From an uncultured Eubacteriales bacterium (lineage in GTDB: Bacteria > Bacillota_A > Clostridia > Oscillospirales > Oscillospiraceae): a DNA stretch of 12,521 bases. The notes under the pieces were generated by a model. It did not search any database. It worked only from the letters and a program-made list of their open reading frames with translations, and had not been told where the DNA came from. Below, piece after piece: positions 1 through 6,592 of the stretch (positions are counted from its first letter, which is position 1; each line of letters starts with the position of its first letter). The translations under genes were made by a program, and so were the position numbers. Where the stretch lies: positions 1-12,521 of the forward strand of contig CATIYU010000296.1 of the NCBI GenBank assembly GCA_949739085.1, read 5' to 3'.

Positions 1-726
1 GCCGTAGACCGTGACGTTGGGGATCTCCGTCAGCCGACCGTTGATCTCCTCCTGGATAGCGGTCATAAACTGGTTGTGCTGGGCGGTGACGGCGGCGAGG
101 GTCTTCTCAATCTCGCCGAAGGCCACCGGGTCCAGGTATTTCAGGGACAGGTCCTCCAGCTCCCACTTCATCCGGGCCAGGCCCAGCCGGTGGGCGATGG
201 GGGCGTAGATCTCCATGGTCTCAAACGCCTTTTTCTTCTGCTTGGCCGGGGTCTGGTACTCCATGGTGCGCATGTTGTGGAGCCGGTCCGCGATCTTGAT
301 GAGGATAACCCGGATGTCCTTGCTCATGGCGAAGAGCATCTTGCGCAGGTTCTCCATCTGCTCCTCTTCCATGGTGGTATACTTCACACGGGTGAGCTTG
401 GTGACGCCGTCCACAATGTCCGCGATGGTAGGGCTGAAAATCCGGGCGATGTCCTCATAGGAGCTCTCTGTGTCCTCGATGCAGTCGTGGAGCAGGGCGG
501 CGATGATGGACTCGCTGTCCAAGCGCATTTCGGCCACGATCTGGGCCACCTGGATGGGGTGGGTGATATAGGGGGTGCCGTCCCGGCGCATCTGGGACCC
601 GTGGCACTCCCGGGCGTATTCATAGGCGGCGCGGATCTGGTCCAGGTCGGCGGAGATGTTATATCCCCGGATTGTCTTCTCCAGATGCTTATACCGCTCT
701 TCTACCGTTACCGTAACCATTGCCAT
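1..726 (-). CDS. rel: Bifunctional (p)ppGpp synthetase/hydrolase (RelA/SpoT family), N-terminal part
   Basis: Makes and degrades the alarmone (p)ppGpp in the cytoplasm (stringent response). Only the first 242 residues lie in the window; the gene continues off the left edge. The visible part is the HD hydrolase domain and the lead into the synthetase domain. I see THPIQVA with H56, ALLHDCIEDT with H80-D81 and E84-D85, and KIADRLHNMRT with N151. These match the metal and active-site residues of Rel hydrolase domains (H53, H77-D78, E81-D82 and N148 in the streptococcal enzyme, shifted by 3). The hydrolase half should therefore be active, which points to a bifunctional Rel and not a synthetase-only RelA. 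The ATG at 726 is chosen because a GGGAGG ribosome site (736-741) lies 9 nt upstream; a second in-frame ATG at 720 is 15 nt away. It lies 58 nt downstream of recJ on the same strand and is probably cotranscribed with it. The usual apt gene is not between them. Confidence 0.97.
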   Translation of the reverse strand, partial: MAMVTVTVEERYKHLEKTIRGYNISADLDQIRAAYEYARECHGSQMRRDGTPYITHPIQVAQIVAEMRLDSESIIAALLHDCIEDTESSYEDIARIFSPTIADIVDGVTKLTRVKYTTMEEEQMENLRKMLFAMSKDIRVILIKIADRLHNMRTMEYQTPAKQKKKAFETMEIYAPIAHRLGLARMKWELEDLSLKYLDPVAFGEIEKTLAAVTAQHNQFMTAIQEEINGRLTEIPNVTVYG

Positions 727-784
727 GGCCGACGGCCTCCCTTCTTATCTTTACAAAACAGCCGCCAGCCTCTCTGAGGCGCGG

Positions 785-2863
785 TCAGCGCTCCTCCTGC
801 CCCAGCAGCCGGCGGAGGCGGATGATATAGGCGCTCTGCTCCAAATCCGCTTTCCGGCCCGCTATGGGGTGCAGTATCATCATATCCTCACGGCAGTCCA
901 GGGTGATGAGTTCCCGCTCATAAAAGACCTCCACGCCCAGCGCGGCCCGCAGGAAGGGCTCCGGCCCCCCCAAGGCCCCCGCCAGCCGCCGGAGGGTGGG
1001 CAGACGGCCCTGGGGGGCCTGTCCCTCCCGCTCTCCCCGCTCAATGGCCCGCCAGAGGGCGGCGAACTGGCCGCGCTCCGGCAGAAGGCGGGCCGCCTCC
1101 CGGCGGGTGAGGACCTCCCCGGCGGAAAGGCGCTCCAGCAGCTCCAGGCACTCCCGCTCCCGGCCGCTGGGGCCCTGGGCGGGCCGCAGGTCCACCATTT
1201 GCAGCTGCACGCTGCTGCACCCGCGGAACTCGTTGATCTGCAAGTAAAAGGCGGCGTCCACCCGGGCCCCGGGGGCCAGGCCGCACTCGGCGGCGGTGGT
1301 GGAAAAAAAGATGGCGTCAAAGCAGAAGAGCCCCTTGCTCAGGCGCAGCTTCAGGTGCCGGTTCTGGCCCACGCTCTGCAAGCTCTCCAGCCGGGCCCCC
1401 AGGAGGGAAAACACCGGCCGGTCATTGCCCGCGCCGTAGGGCTCCAGGCGGCCCAGTGCCTCCATCTCCTCCAGGGTGATGTCCTCCGGACAGACCGCCA
1501 CATCCACGTCCAGGGAGGACACCGGGGCCTCCCCGTTGCAGTAGGAGCGCACACAGCGGTTGATCCGGCGGCGGAAAGCGGGGATGTCCTCCTCCCGGAT
1601 ATTGAACCCGGCGGCCAGCTCGTGGCCCCCAAAGTCCACCAGCAGGTCCGAACAGCTCTCCAGGGCCGCGAAGAGGTTGAAGCCCCCGTAGCTGCGGCAG
1701 GAGCCCTTGCCCATGCCGTTTTGCAGGCGGATCATGAAGCTGGGGCAGGAGTACTTCTCGCTCAGGCGGCTGGCCACAATGCCCACCACCCCCTGGTGCC
1801 AGACGTCGCTGGAGAGGACCAGGGCGCTGCGCTCCCGGTCCGGCAGCAGCTCGATGCGCTCCAGAGCCTCGGCGTAGATCTCCTGCTCCACCGCCTGCCG
1901 CTCCCGGTTGAGGCCGCAGAGCTGCCGGGCCAGGAACTCCGCCTCCTCCGGGTCGTCTGTCAGGAGCAGGTCCGCCGCCAGCTCCGCCTCCCCCATGCGC
2001 CCGGCGGCGTTGATGCGGGGGGCCGGGATGAAGCCGATCTGGGTGGAGGTGATCTCCCGGTCATAGAGCCCCGTCTCCCGCAGGAGGGCCCGCAGGCCCA
2101 GAAAGTCTGTGCCGCCGATGGCCTCCAGGCCCCGGTAGACGATGGTCCGGTTCTCCCCGGTCATCTGCATCACATCCGCCACGGTGCCGATGGCCGCCAG
2201 GGCGCAGTACCGGGCGAACACCGCCTCCTCCCGGCCCGCTCCCAGGGCCAGGGCCAGCTTCAGAGCCACCCCCACCCCCGCCAGGTGCTTGAAGGGGTAG
2301 GGGCAGTCGCTGCGGCGGGGGTCCACCACCGCGGCGGCCTCGGGCAGGACGTCCTTGCACTCGTGGTGGTCGGTGATGACCAGATCCAGGCCGATCTCCC
2401 GGGCGAAGGCGGCCTCCTCCACCCCGGTGATGCCGCAGTCCACGGTGACCACCAGGGTCACCCCCCTGTCCCGGAGGGCCCGCAGGGCGTCCCGGCCCAG
2501 GCCGTAGCCGTCCTCCACCCGGCGGGGGATGTGCTTGAGGCAGTCCGCCCCCCGGGAGCGCAGGAAGTCCACCAGCAGCACCGTGGCGGTGATGCCGTCC
2601 ACGTCGTAGTCTCCGAACACCGCGATCCGCTCCCCGGCCGCCAGAGCCCGGCTAATGCGCTCCACAGCCCGGTCCATATCCTTCATGAGCAGGGGGGAGT
2701 GGGCCAAGCTCCGCTCCCGGTCCAGGAACACGGCGGCCTCCTCCGGCGAGGCGACGCCCCTGGCCGCCAGCACGGCGGAGAGCAGGCGGGGATAGCCCGC
2801 CTCCTCCAGAACTCTGGCGGCGTCCGCGCTGTAGTCCCCGCCCCGCCATTTGGCGTATTTCAC
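785..2863 (-). CDS. recJ: Single-stranded-DNA-specific 5'-3' exonuclease RecJ
   Basis: Degrades single-stranded DNA 5' to 3' in recombinational and mismatch repair; cytoplasmic, Mn/Mg-dependent. The protein has 692 residues. The DHH phosphoesterase domain carries GDYDVDG (D85, D87, D89), VDCG (D142), TDHHE (D165-H166-H167) and D181. APRINAAGRMG lies near residues 281-291. The DHHA1 domain spans about 345-440 and contains FGGHELAAGF (412-414 GGH). An OB-fold region follows to about 560, then a roughly 130-residue C-terminal extension seen in long clostridial RecJ proteins. Translation starts at GTG 2863 (peptide begins V/M-KYAKW), supported by an AAGGGGGG ribosome site (2871-2878) 7 nt upstream; there is no suitable ATG. 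It is first in a minus-strand unit with rel behind an extended -10 promoter at 2944-2972. All catalytic motifs are intact. A long open frame on the opposite strand is a high-GC shadow. Confidence 0.98.
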   Translation of the reverse strand: MKYAKWRGGDYSADAARVLEEAGYPRLLSAVLAARGVASPEEAAVFLDRERSLAHSPLLMKDMDRAVERISRALAAGERIAVFGDYDVDGITATVLLVDFLRSRGADCLKHIPRRVEDGYGLGRDALRALRDRGVTLVVTVDCGITGVEEAAFAREIGLDLVITDHHECKDVLPEAAAVVDPRRSDCPYPFKHLAGVGVALKLALALGAGREEAVFARYCALAAIGTVADVMQMTGENRTIVYRGLEAIGGTDFLGLRALLRETGLYDREITSTQIGFIPAPRINAAGRMGEAELAADLLLTDDPEEAEFLARQLCGLNRERQAVEQEIYAEALERIELLPDRERSALVLSSDVWHQGVVGIVASRLSEKYSCPSFMIRLQNGMGKGSCRSYGGFNLFAALESCSDLLVDFGGHELAAGFNIREEDIPAFRRRINRCVRSYCNGEAPVSSLDVDVAVCPEDITLEEMEALGRLEPYGAGNDRPVFSLLGARLESLQSVGQNRHLKLRLSKGLFCFDAIFFSTTAAECGLAPGARVDAAFYLQINEFRGCSSVQLQMVDLRPAQGPSGRERECLELLERLSAGEVLTRREAARLLPERGQFAALWRAIERGEREGQAPQGRLPTLRRLAGALGGPEPFLRAALGVEVFYERELITLDCREDMMILHPIAGRKADLEQSAYIIRLRRLLGQEER

Positions 2864-2870
2864 TGGGCAT

Positions 2871-2878
2871 CCCCCCTT
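2871..2878 (-). promoter_or_regulatory. Ribosome binding site that fixes the GTG start of recJ
   Basis: Read on the minus strand this is AAGGGGGG, 7 nt before GTG 2863. No in-frame ATG lies in a comparable position, so this site decides the non-ATG start. Confidence 0.75.
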
Positions 2879-2943
2879 CTCCCGGCAGTATGCGCACCCT
2901 CCCGCAGGCGCGGATGGGTAAACGGCTCCAAAATAACTACATT

Positions 2944-2972
2944 ATTATAGCAAAAAAACCGGAAAAGGTAAA
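2944..2972 (-). promoter_or_regulatory. Sigma-A-type promoter with extended -10 for recJ-rel
   Basis: On the minus strand: -35 TTTACC (2967-2972, 4 of 6 to TTGACA), a 17-nt spacer, and a perfect -10 TATAAT (2944-2949) preceded by TGC, giving an extended -10. The predicted transcript starts near 2937, about 75 nt before the recJ start codon. It is divergent from the hybrid-kinase promoter about 50 bp away. Confidence 0.7.
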
Positions 2973-3019
2973 GCGCGAATTTTTAGGTCCTTCCCCGTCA
3001 GAACCGGCGCAACTTGCTC

Positions 3020-3048
3020 TCGACAGAGCGGGCATCCTGTGGTATACT
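3020..3048 (+). promoter_or_regulatory. Sigma-A-type promoter with extended -10 for the hybrid kinase-apbE unit
   Basis: -35 TCGACA (3020-3025, 5 of 6), a 17-nt spacer, and -10 TATACT (3043-3048, 5 of 6) preceded by TGG (3040-3042), giving an extended -10. The start site is expected near 3055, leaving a leader of about 65 nt. A 5-bp inverted pair CCGCT (3083-3087) / AGCGG (3099-3103) lies just before the ribosome site; it may be incidental. Confidence 0.7.
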
Positions 3049-3101
3049 ATGCCAGTCAAACGCGGACCCGCAATCATATTACCCGCTTCAGCTCAAGGAG
3101 C

Positions 3102-3110
3102 GGAGAGAGG
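3102..3110 (+). promoter_or_regulatory. Ribosome binding site that fixes the start of the hybrid kinase
   Basis: GGAGAGAGG, 8 nt before ATG 3119. An ATG in another frame at 3111 abuts the site with no spacing and is not a plausible start. This places the N-terminus well downstream of the first possible start at 3014. Confidence 0.75.
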
Positions 3111-3118
3111 ATGCTTCG

Positions 3119-5332
3119 ATGGGCAGTCAAAACAACGAGCGCTGCTTTGTGGAACATATTCTGGAGCTGCTGGAGCTCCTTCAAGCCAACCAGACCGGGG
3201 TCAGCCAATTTATGGACCTTGGGCCGGAGGCGTTTTCCCTGCCGGACACCCCCAGCGTCCGGGCGGCCTACGACATCATGCGGTTCATGGACGAGATGCC
3301 GGGGGGCTTTCTCATCTACCACGCCTCGGAGGGCGAGGAGATCATTTACGCAAACAAGGCACTGCTCCGCATGTTCCAGTGCAACACCATGGCGGAATTC
3401 CGCGCCCATACGGGCAACTCCTTCCGGGGGATGGTCCACCCCGAGGACCTGGAGGAGGTGGAGAAGAGCATCTGGGAGCAGATCGCCCTCAGCCAGTACG
3501 ACCTGGATTACGTGGAGTACCGGATTATCCGGCGGGACGGGGCCGTCCGGTGGATTGAGGACTACGGCCACTTCGTCCGCAGCAAAACCGCTGGAGACAC
3601 CTTTTATGTCTTCCTGGGCGACGCCACGGACAAGAAAAACCGCCGCCAGCAGGAGCGCGCTCGCCGGGAGGAGAAGCTCCAGGCCCTCATCCAGGAGTAT
3701 GACCGGGAACGCAGCCTCATCAACCAGGAGTATCTGCGCCGCCTGGAGGTCATCGAGGGCCTCAGCGCCGACTACGAGTCCATCCTCTTCGCGGACCTGG
3801 ACGGGGACCGCATCTTCCCTTACCGGCTCAGCAGCCGCACCCAGCTTGAGTTCAGCGAGGACTGCCCGGCCCAGTCCTACAGCCAGTATATCTCCGAATA
3901 TGTGCGCCGCTGGGTCCACCCTGAGGACCAGGAGCGCGTGGGCCAGGCCGCTTCACCGGATTTTGTCCGCCAGGAGCTGGGCGCCGCCGGCTCCTTCTAT
4001 ATCAATTACCGGGCTCTGGAGTCCGGCCAGGCCCAATACCTCCAGCTCCGCTTCGTCACCGTAGGCGGCCGGGAGGGGGCCGCCCAGGTGGTGCTGGGCT
4101 GCCGCCGGGTGGACGAGGAGGTCCGCCACGAGATGGAGCAAAAGCAGCTCATGGCCGACGCCCTCCACGACGCCAACCTGGCCATTGTGGCCAAAAACAC
4201 CTTCCTCTCCAATATGTCCCACGACATGCGCACCCCCCTCAACGCCATCTTCGGCTTTACCGCCCTGGCAAAAAAGGGCCTGCCCGAGGGGAGCGCCCTG
4301 CGGGCCTATCTGGACAAGGTGGACGCCTCCAGCCGCCAGCTGCTGGACCTCATCGACAAGGTGCTGGATATCGCCTGGTCGGAGTCCCGGGAGTCCCACC
4401 CGGCGGAGGAGGAGTGCGACCTCGCCGGGATTGTGGAGGAGGTCTATGAGTTCCTCGTCCCCCACGCCGCCGAAAAAGATATCGCTTTCACCCTAGACTG
4501 CTCCCGTCTGGAGCACCGGCATATCTTCAGCGACGAGGCAAAGCTCAAGCAGCTGGTGCTGTATCTGGCCAACAACGCCGTTACCTACACCAAAACCGGC
4601 GGAGAGGTCTCCATTTCCGTGGAGGAGCAGGACTTCCGGCCCAACCACTACGCCCGCTACCGCATTACGGTGGCGGACACCGGCGTGGGCATCAGCCGGG
4701 AGTTCCTCTCCCAGATCTTCGAGCCCTTCTCCCGGGAAAAAAACACCACCCTCAGCGGCATCCACGGCACCGGCCTGGGCCTTACCATTGCCAAGAGCAT
4801 CGTGGACACCCTGGGCGGCGTCATAGCGGCCGACAGCAACCTGGGCCAGGGCAGCACCTTCACCGTGACCTTTCATTTCCGCGTGCGTCAGGACTCCATC
4901 TCAGCCGCCGGGACCGCCGCCGCCCTGCGCCAGACAGGCCGGAAAATCCTGCTGGTGGAGGACAACGAAATCAACCAGGAAATTGAGACGGAGCTGCTGG
5001 AGGAGCTGGGCTTCACCATTGAGACCGCCGCCGACGGCAAGATCGCCGTGGAGATGGTGGAACGGGCCAAGCCCGGGGACTACGGCCTCATCCTTATGGA
5101 CATCCAAATGCCCTTTATGGACGGCTGGCAGGCCGCCAGAACCATCCGGAAGCTGGAGAACCCGGCCCTGGCGGGCATCCCTATTATCGCCCTCTCCGCC
5201 AACGTCTTCGACAGCGACGTGCGCACCTCCATGGAGTGCGGCATGGACGCCCACCTGGCCAAGCCCATCGACATCCCCCTGCTGCTGAAGACCATGGAGG
5301 AGGTCCAGCGCAGGCGGTTGCCCCGCTTCTGA
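3119..5332 (+). CDS. Soluble PAS-domain hybrid sensor histidine kinase with C-terminal receiver
   Basis: Two-component phosphorelay protein of 737 residues that autophosphorylates on a histidine and passes phosphate to its own receiver. Order of parts: an N-terminal helix (1-60); a PAS domain (about 62-172, with the typical MVHPEDLEEV segment); a charged coiled-coil linker (173-212); a second, diverged PAS-like domain (213-332, also with a WVHPEDQERV segment); the HisKA dimerisation domain with SHDMRTPLN (H368); an HATPase domain with an N-box-like LANNAVTYT (N486), DTGVGI (D520) and HGTGLGL; and a receiver (about 617-735) with LVEDNEINQE, acceptor D661 in LMDIQMP and K715. No membrane segment or signal peptide is seen, so it should sense a cytoplasmic or diffusible cue. 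No HPt domain, partner regulator or DNA-binding output lies nearby. The ATG at 3119 is chosen because GGAGAGAGG (3102-3110) sits 8 nt upstream; the frame is open back to 3014, but that stretch overlaps the promoter. apbE follows after 10 nt. Confidence 0.95.
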   Translation: MGSQNNERCFVEHILELLELLQANQTGVSQFMDLGPEAFSLPDTPSVRAAYDIMRFMDEMPGGFLIYHASEGEEIIYANKALLRMFQCNTMAEFRAHTGNSFRGMVHPEDLEEVEKSIWEQIALSQYDLDYVEYRIIRRDGAVRWIEDYGHFVRSKTAGDTFYVFLGDATDKKNRRQQERARREEKLQALIQEYDRERSLINQEYLRRLEVIEGLSADYESILFADLDGDRIFPYRLSSRTQLEFSEDCPAQSYSQYISEYVRRWVHPEDQERVGQAASPDFVRQELGAAGSFYINYRALESGQAQYLQLRFVTVGGREGAAQVVLGCRRVDEEVRHEMEQKQLMADALHDANLAIVAKNTFLSNMSHDMRTPLNAIFGFTALAKKGLPEGSALRAYLDKVDASSRQLLDLIDKVLDIAWSESRESHPAEEECDLAGIVEEVYEFLVPHAAEKDIAFTLDCSRLEHRHIFSDEAKLKQLVLYLANNAVTYTKTGGEVSISVEEQDFRPNHYARYRITVADTGVGISREFLSQIFEPFSREKNTTLSGIHGTGLGLTIAKSIVDTLGGVIAADSNLGQGSTFTVTFHFRVRQDSISAAGTAAALRQTGRKILLVEDNEINQEIETELLEELGFTIETAADGKIAVEMVERAKPGDYGLILMDIQMPFMDGWQAARTIRKLENPALAGIPIIALSANVFDSDVRTSMECGMDAHLAKPIDIPLLLKTMEEVQRRRLPRF

Positions 5333-5334
5333 GG
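5330..5334 (+). promoter_or_regulatory. Ribosome binding site of apbE overlapping the kinase stop codon
   Basis: TGAGG contains the TGA stop of the hybrid kinase (5330-5332) and ends 8 nt before the apbE ATG (5343). The site is weak, and its position suggests that apbE translation is coupled to termination on the kinase gene. Confidence 0.5.
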
Positions 5335-5342
5335 CCGCAACG

Positions 5343-6344
5343 ATGAAGCGGCGCGGCTTTGCGGCGGTCCTATGCCTGCTCCTGCTGGCCGGCTGCGCCG
5401 GGCCGGAGGCCCGCCAGCGGCAGATTTTCGCCATGGACACGGGGATGACCCTCACCGCCTACGGCCCCAACGGCGAAGCCGCCCTGGACGCCGCCGCCGC
5501 GGAGCTCCAGCGGCTGGACGCCCTGCTCTCCACAGGGAACCCGGACAGCCAGGTGTCCCAGCTCAACCGGGCGGGGGGCGGTCCGGCGGGGGAGGACGTA
5601 CAGCGGCTGCTGGCGGCCGCCCTGGCGGCTTGCCAGGACACCGGCGGGCTATTCGACTGTACCATCTATCCCCTCATGACGCTATGGGGGTTTTCCACCG
5701 GGGACTACCGCGTGCCGGGGGAGGAGGAGATCGCGGCGCTCCTCCCTCTGGTGGACGCCTCCCGGCTCCGGTTTGACGGCTCCTCGGTCCAGCTGGGGCC
5801 GGGCCAGCAGATCGACTTCGGCGGCATCGCCAAGGGCTACGCCTCCCAGCGGCTGATGGACATTTTCCGGGACCGCGGCGTGGCCTCCGCCATTGTCTCG
5901 CTGGGCGGCAACGTCCAGTGCCTGGGGACGAAGCCGGACGGCTCCCCCTGGCGGGTAGGCGTCCAGGACCCCGCCGCCCCCCGGGGGGCGTATCTGGCCG
6001 TTCTGGCTGTGGAGGACCGGGCGGTGGTCACCTCCGGCGGCTACGAGCGGTTCTTCGAGGAGGACGGCAGGACCTACTGCCACATCCTGGACCCCCGCAC
6101 CGGCCGTCCGGCGGAGACGGACCTCCTATCCGCTACCGTGCTCTCCCGGGACGCCGCCCTGGCGGACGCCATGTCCACCGCTCTCTACATCATGGGCCTG
6201 GAGGACGCGGCGGAGTTCTGGCGGGAGAGCGGGGCGGACTTCGACATGGTCCTGCTCACCAGGGGTGGCGAGCTGTACGCCACCGGGGGCGTGACCGGCC
6301 TGGAGACGGACCTGCCCGTCACGGCGCTGGCGCGGGAACCATAA
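5343..6344 (+). CDS. apbE: FAD:protein FMN transferase (ApbE), lipoprotein
   Basis: Transfers FMN from FAD to a Thr/Ser of target flavoproteins on the outer face of the membrane (for example RnfG/NqrC-type or FMN_bind-domain proteins). The protein has 333 residues, a normal family length. It starts with a lipoprotein signal: basic MKRR, a hydrophobic stretch, then the lipobox LLAGC with C18 as the lipidated residue. Family signatures follow: FAMDTGMTLTAYG, GGLFDCTIYPLM, DFGGIAKGYA (158-167, flavin binding), SLGGNVQ, SGGYERFF, HILDPRTG (H247-D250), and DAALADAMSTAL with D275 and T279 in the D-x3-T spacing of the Mg site. It lies 10 nt after the hybrid kinase and is last in that transcript, closed by a terminator at 6365-6407. 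No target flavoprotein is encoded in the window. The motifs leave little doubt about the family; the substrate is unknown. Confidence 0.96.
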   Translation: MKRRGFAAVLCLLLLAGCAGPEARQRQIFAMDTGMTLTAYGPNGEAALDAAAAELQRLDALLSTGNPDSQVSQLNRAGGGPAGEDVQRLLAAALAACQDTGGLFDCTIYPLMTLWGFSTGDYRVPGEEEIAALLPLVDASRLRFDGSSVQLGPGQQIDFGGIAKGYASQRLMDIFRDRGVASAIVSLGGNVQCLGTKPDGSPWRVGVQDPAAPRGAYLAVLAVEDRAVVTSGGYERFFEEDGRTYCHILDPRTGRPAETDLLSATVLSRDAALADAMSTALYIMGLEDAAEFWRESGADFDMVLLTRGGELYATGGVTGLETDLPVTALAREP

Positions 6345-6364
6345 ATATTTTTCACCCCCGCAGG

Positions 6365-6407
6365 CGCGGCGGTCCCCCCAGAGGACCCGCCGCGTTTTTG
6401 CTTTTTT
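6365..6407 (+). terminator. Intrinsic terminator of the kinase-apbE unit
   Basis: The 5' arm CGCGGCGG-TCC (6365-6375) pairs with GGA-C-CCGCCGCG (6383-6394) with one bulged C, giving 8+3 bp around a short loop. It is followed by TTTTTGCTTTTTT (6395-6407). It starts 20 bp after the apbE stop. Confidence 0.9.
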
Positions 6408-6443
6408 CAGCTCTGTTTCAGCCGGTTTTCAGCCCCTTTTCAG
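6405..6443 (+). repeat. Four TTTCAG direct repeats at exact 11-bp spacing upstream of htrA
   Basis: Identical TTTCAG hexamers start at 6405, 6416, 6427 and 6438, each 11 bp from the last, so all face the same side of the helix. The spacers between them differ in sequence. The array ends 12 bp upstream of the predicted htrA -35 box, the usual position for an activator of the OmpR/PhoB type, whose sites are 11-bp direct repeats. The first copy overlaps the T-tract of the preceding terminator. A role as the operator of an envelope-stress response regulator is inference. Confidence 0.75.
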
Positions 6444-6455
6444 GAAAGTCCTGCA

Positions 6456-6485
6456 TTCACAGACTATTTTAGGTTTGTTTATAAT
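6456..6485 (+). promoter_or_regulatory. Sigma-A-type promoter of htrA
   Basis: -35 TTCACA (6456-6461, 5 of 6), an 18-nt spacer, and a perfect -10 TATAAT (6480-6485). The start is expected near 6492, giving a leader of about 100 nt. The -35 sits just downstream of the TTTCAG array. Confidence 0.65.
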
Positions 6486-6551
6486 CTTTGCGAAATTTCT
6501 TCATATTCTGGACATAAATACTCTGTATGCTAACACCATCAACAAAAACAA

Positions 6552-6570
6552 GCCCCGCTCCGGCGGAGGC
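6552..6570 (+). promoter_or_regulatory. Leader hairpin with a UNCG-class tetraloop before the htrA ribosome site
   Basis: GCCCCGC (6552-6558) pairs with GCGG-A-GGC (6563-6570) with one bulged A, closing a UCCG loop on a C-G pair. A cUNCGg cap is exceptionally stable. The hairpin ends 6 nt before the Shine-Dalgarno AAGGAGGG (6577-6584). It may stabilise the mRNA end or tune initiation; this is inference from sequence. Confidence 0.5.
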
Positions 6571-6576
6571 TTCCAT

Positions 6577-6584
6577 AAGGAGGG
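6577..6584 (+). promoter_or_regulatory. Ribosome binding site that fixes the start of htrA
   Basis: AAGGAGGG, 8 nt before ATG 6593. It rules out the earlier in-frame ATG at 6527, which would add 22 residues and has no such site. Confidence 0.85.
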
Positions 6585-6592
6585 CATTCCAC

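Noticed and set aside
768..780. Hairpin GCCTC/GAGGC between recJ and rel as a terminator
   Set aside because: Only 5 bp, and on the minus strand it is followed by TGGCGGCTGTTTTG with no proper U-tract; at most a weak attenuator.
656..2950. 764-codon open frame on the plus strand opposite recJ
   Set aside because: It is antisense to an intact RecJ with every motif; the sequence is low-complexity (Gly/Pro/Ala/Gln/His-rich), as expected from a GC-rich shadow frame, and it has no ribosome site.
3014..3118. N-terminal extension of the hybrid kinase from a TTG at 3014
   Set aside because: The segment overlaps the promoter (-35 at 3020, -10 at 3043), while a clear ribosome site supports ATG 3119.
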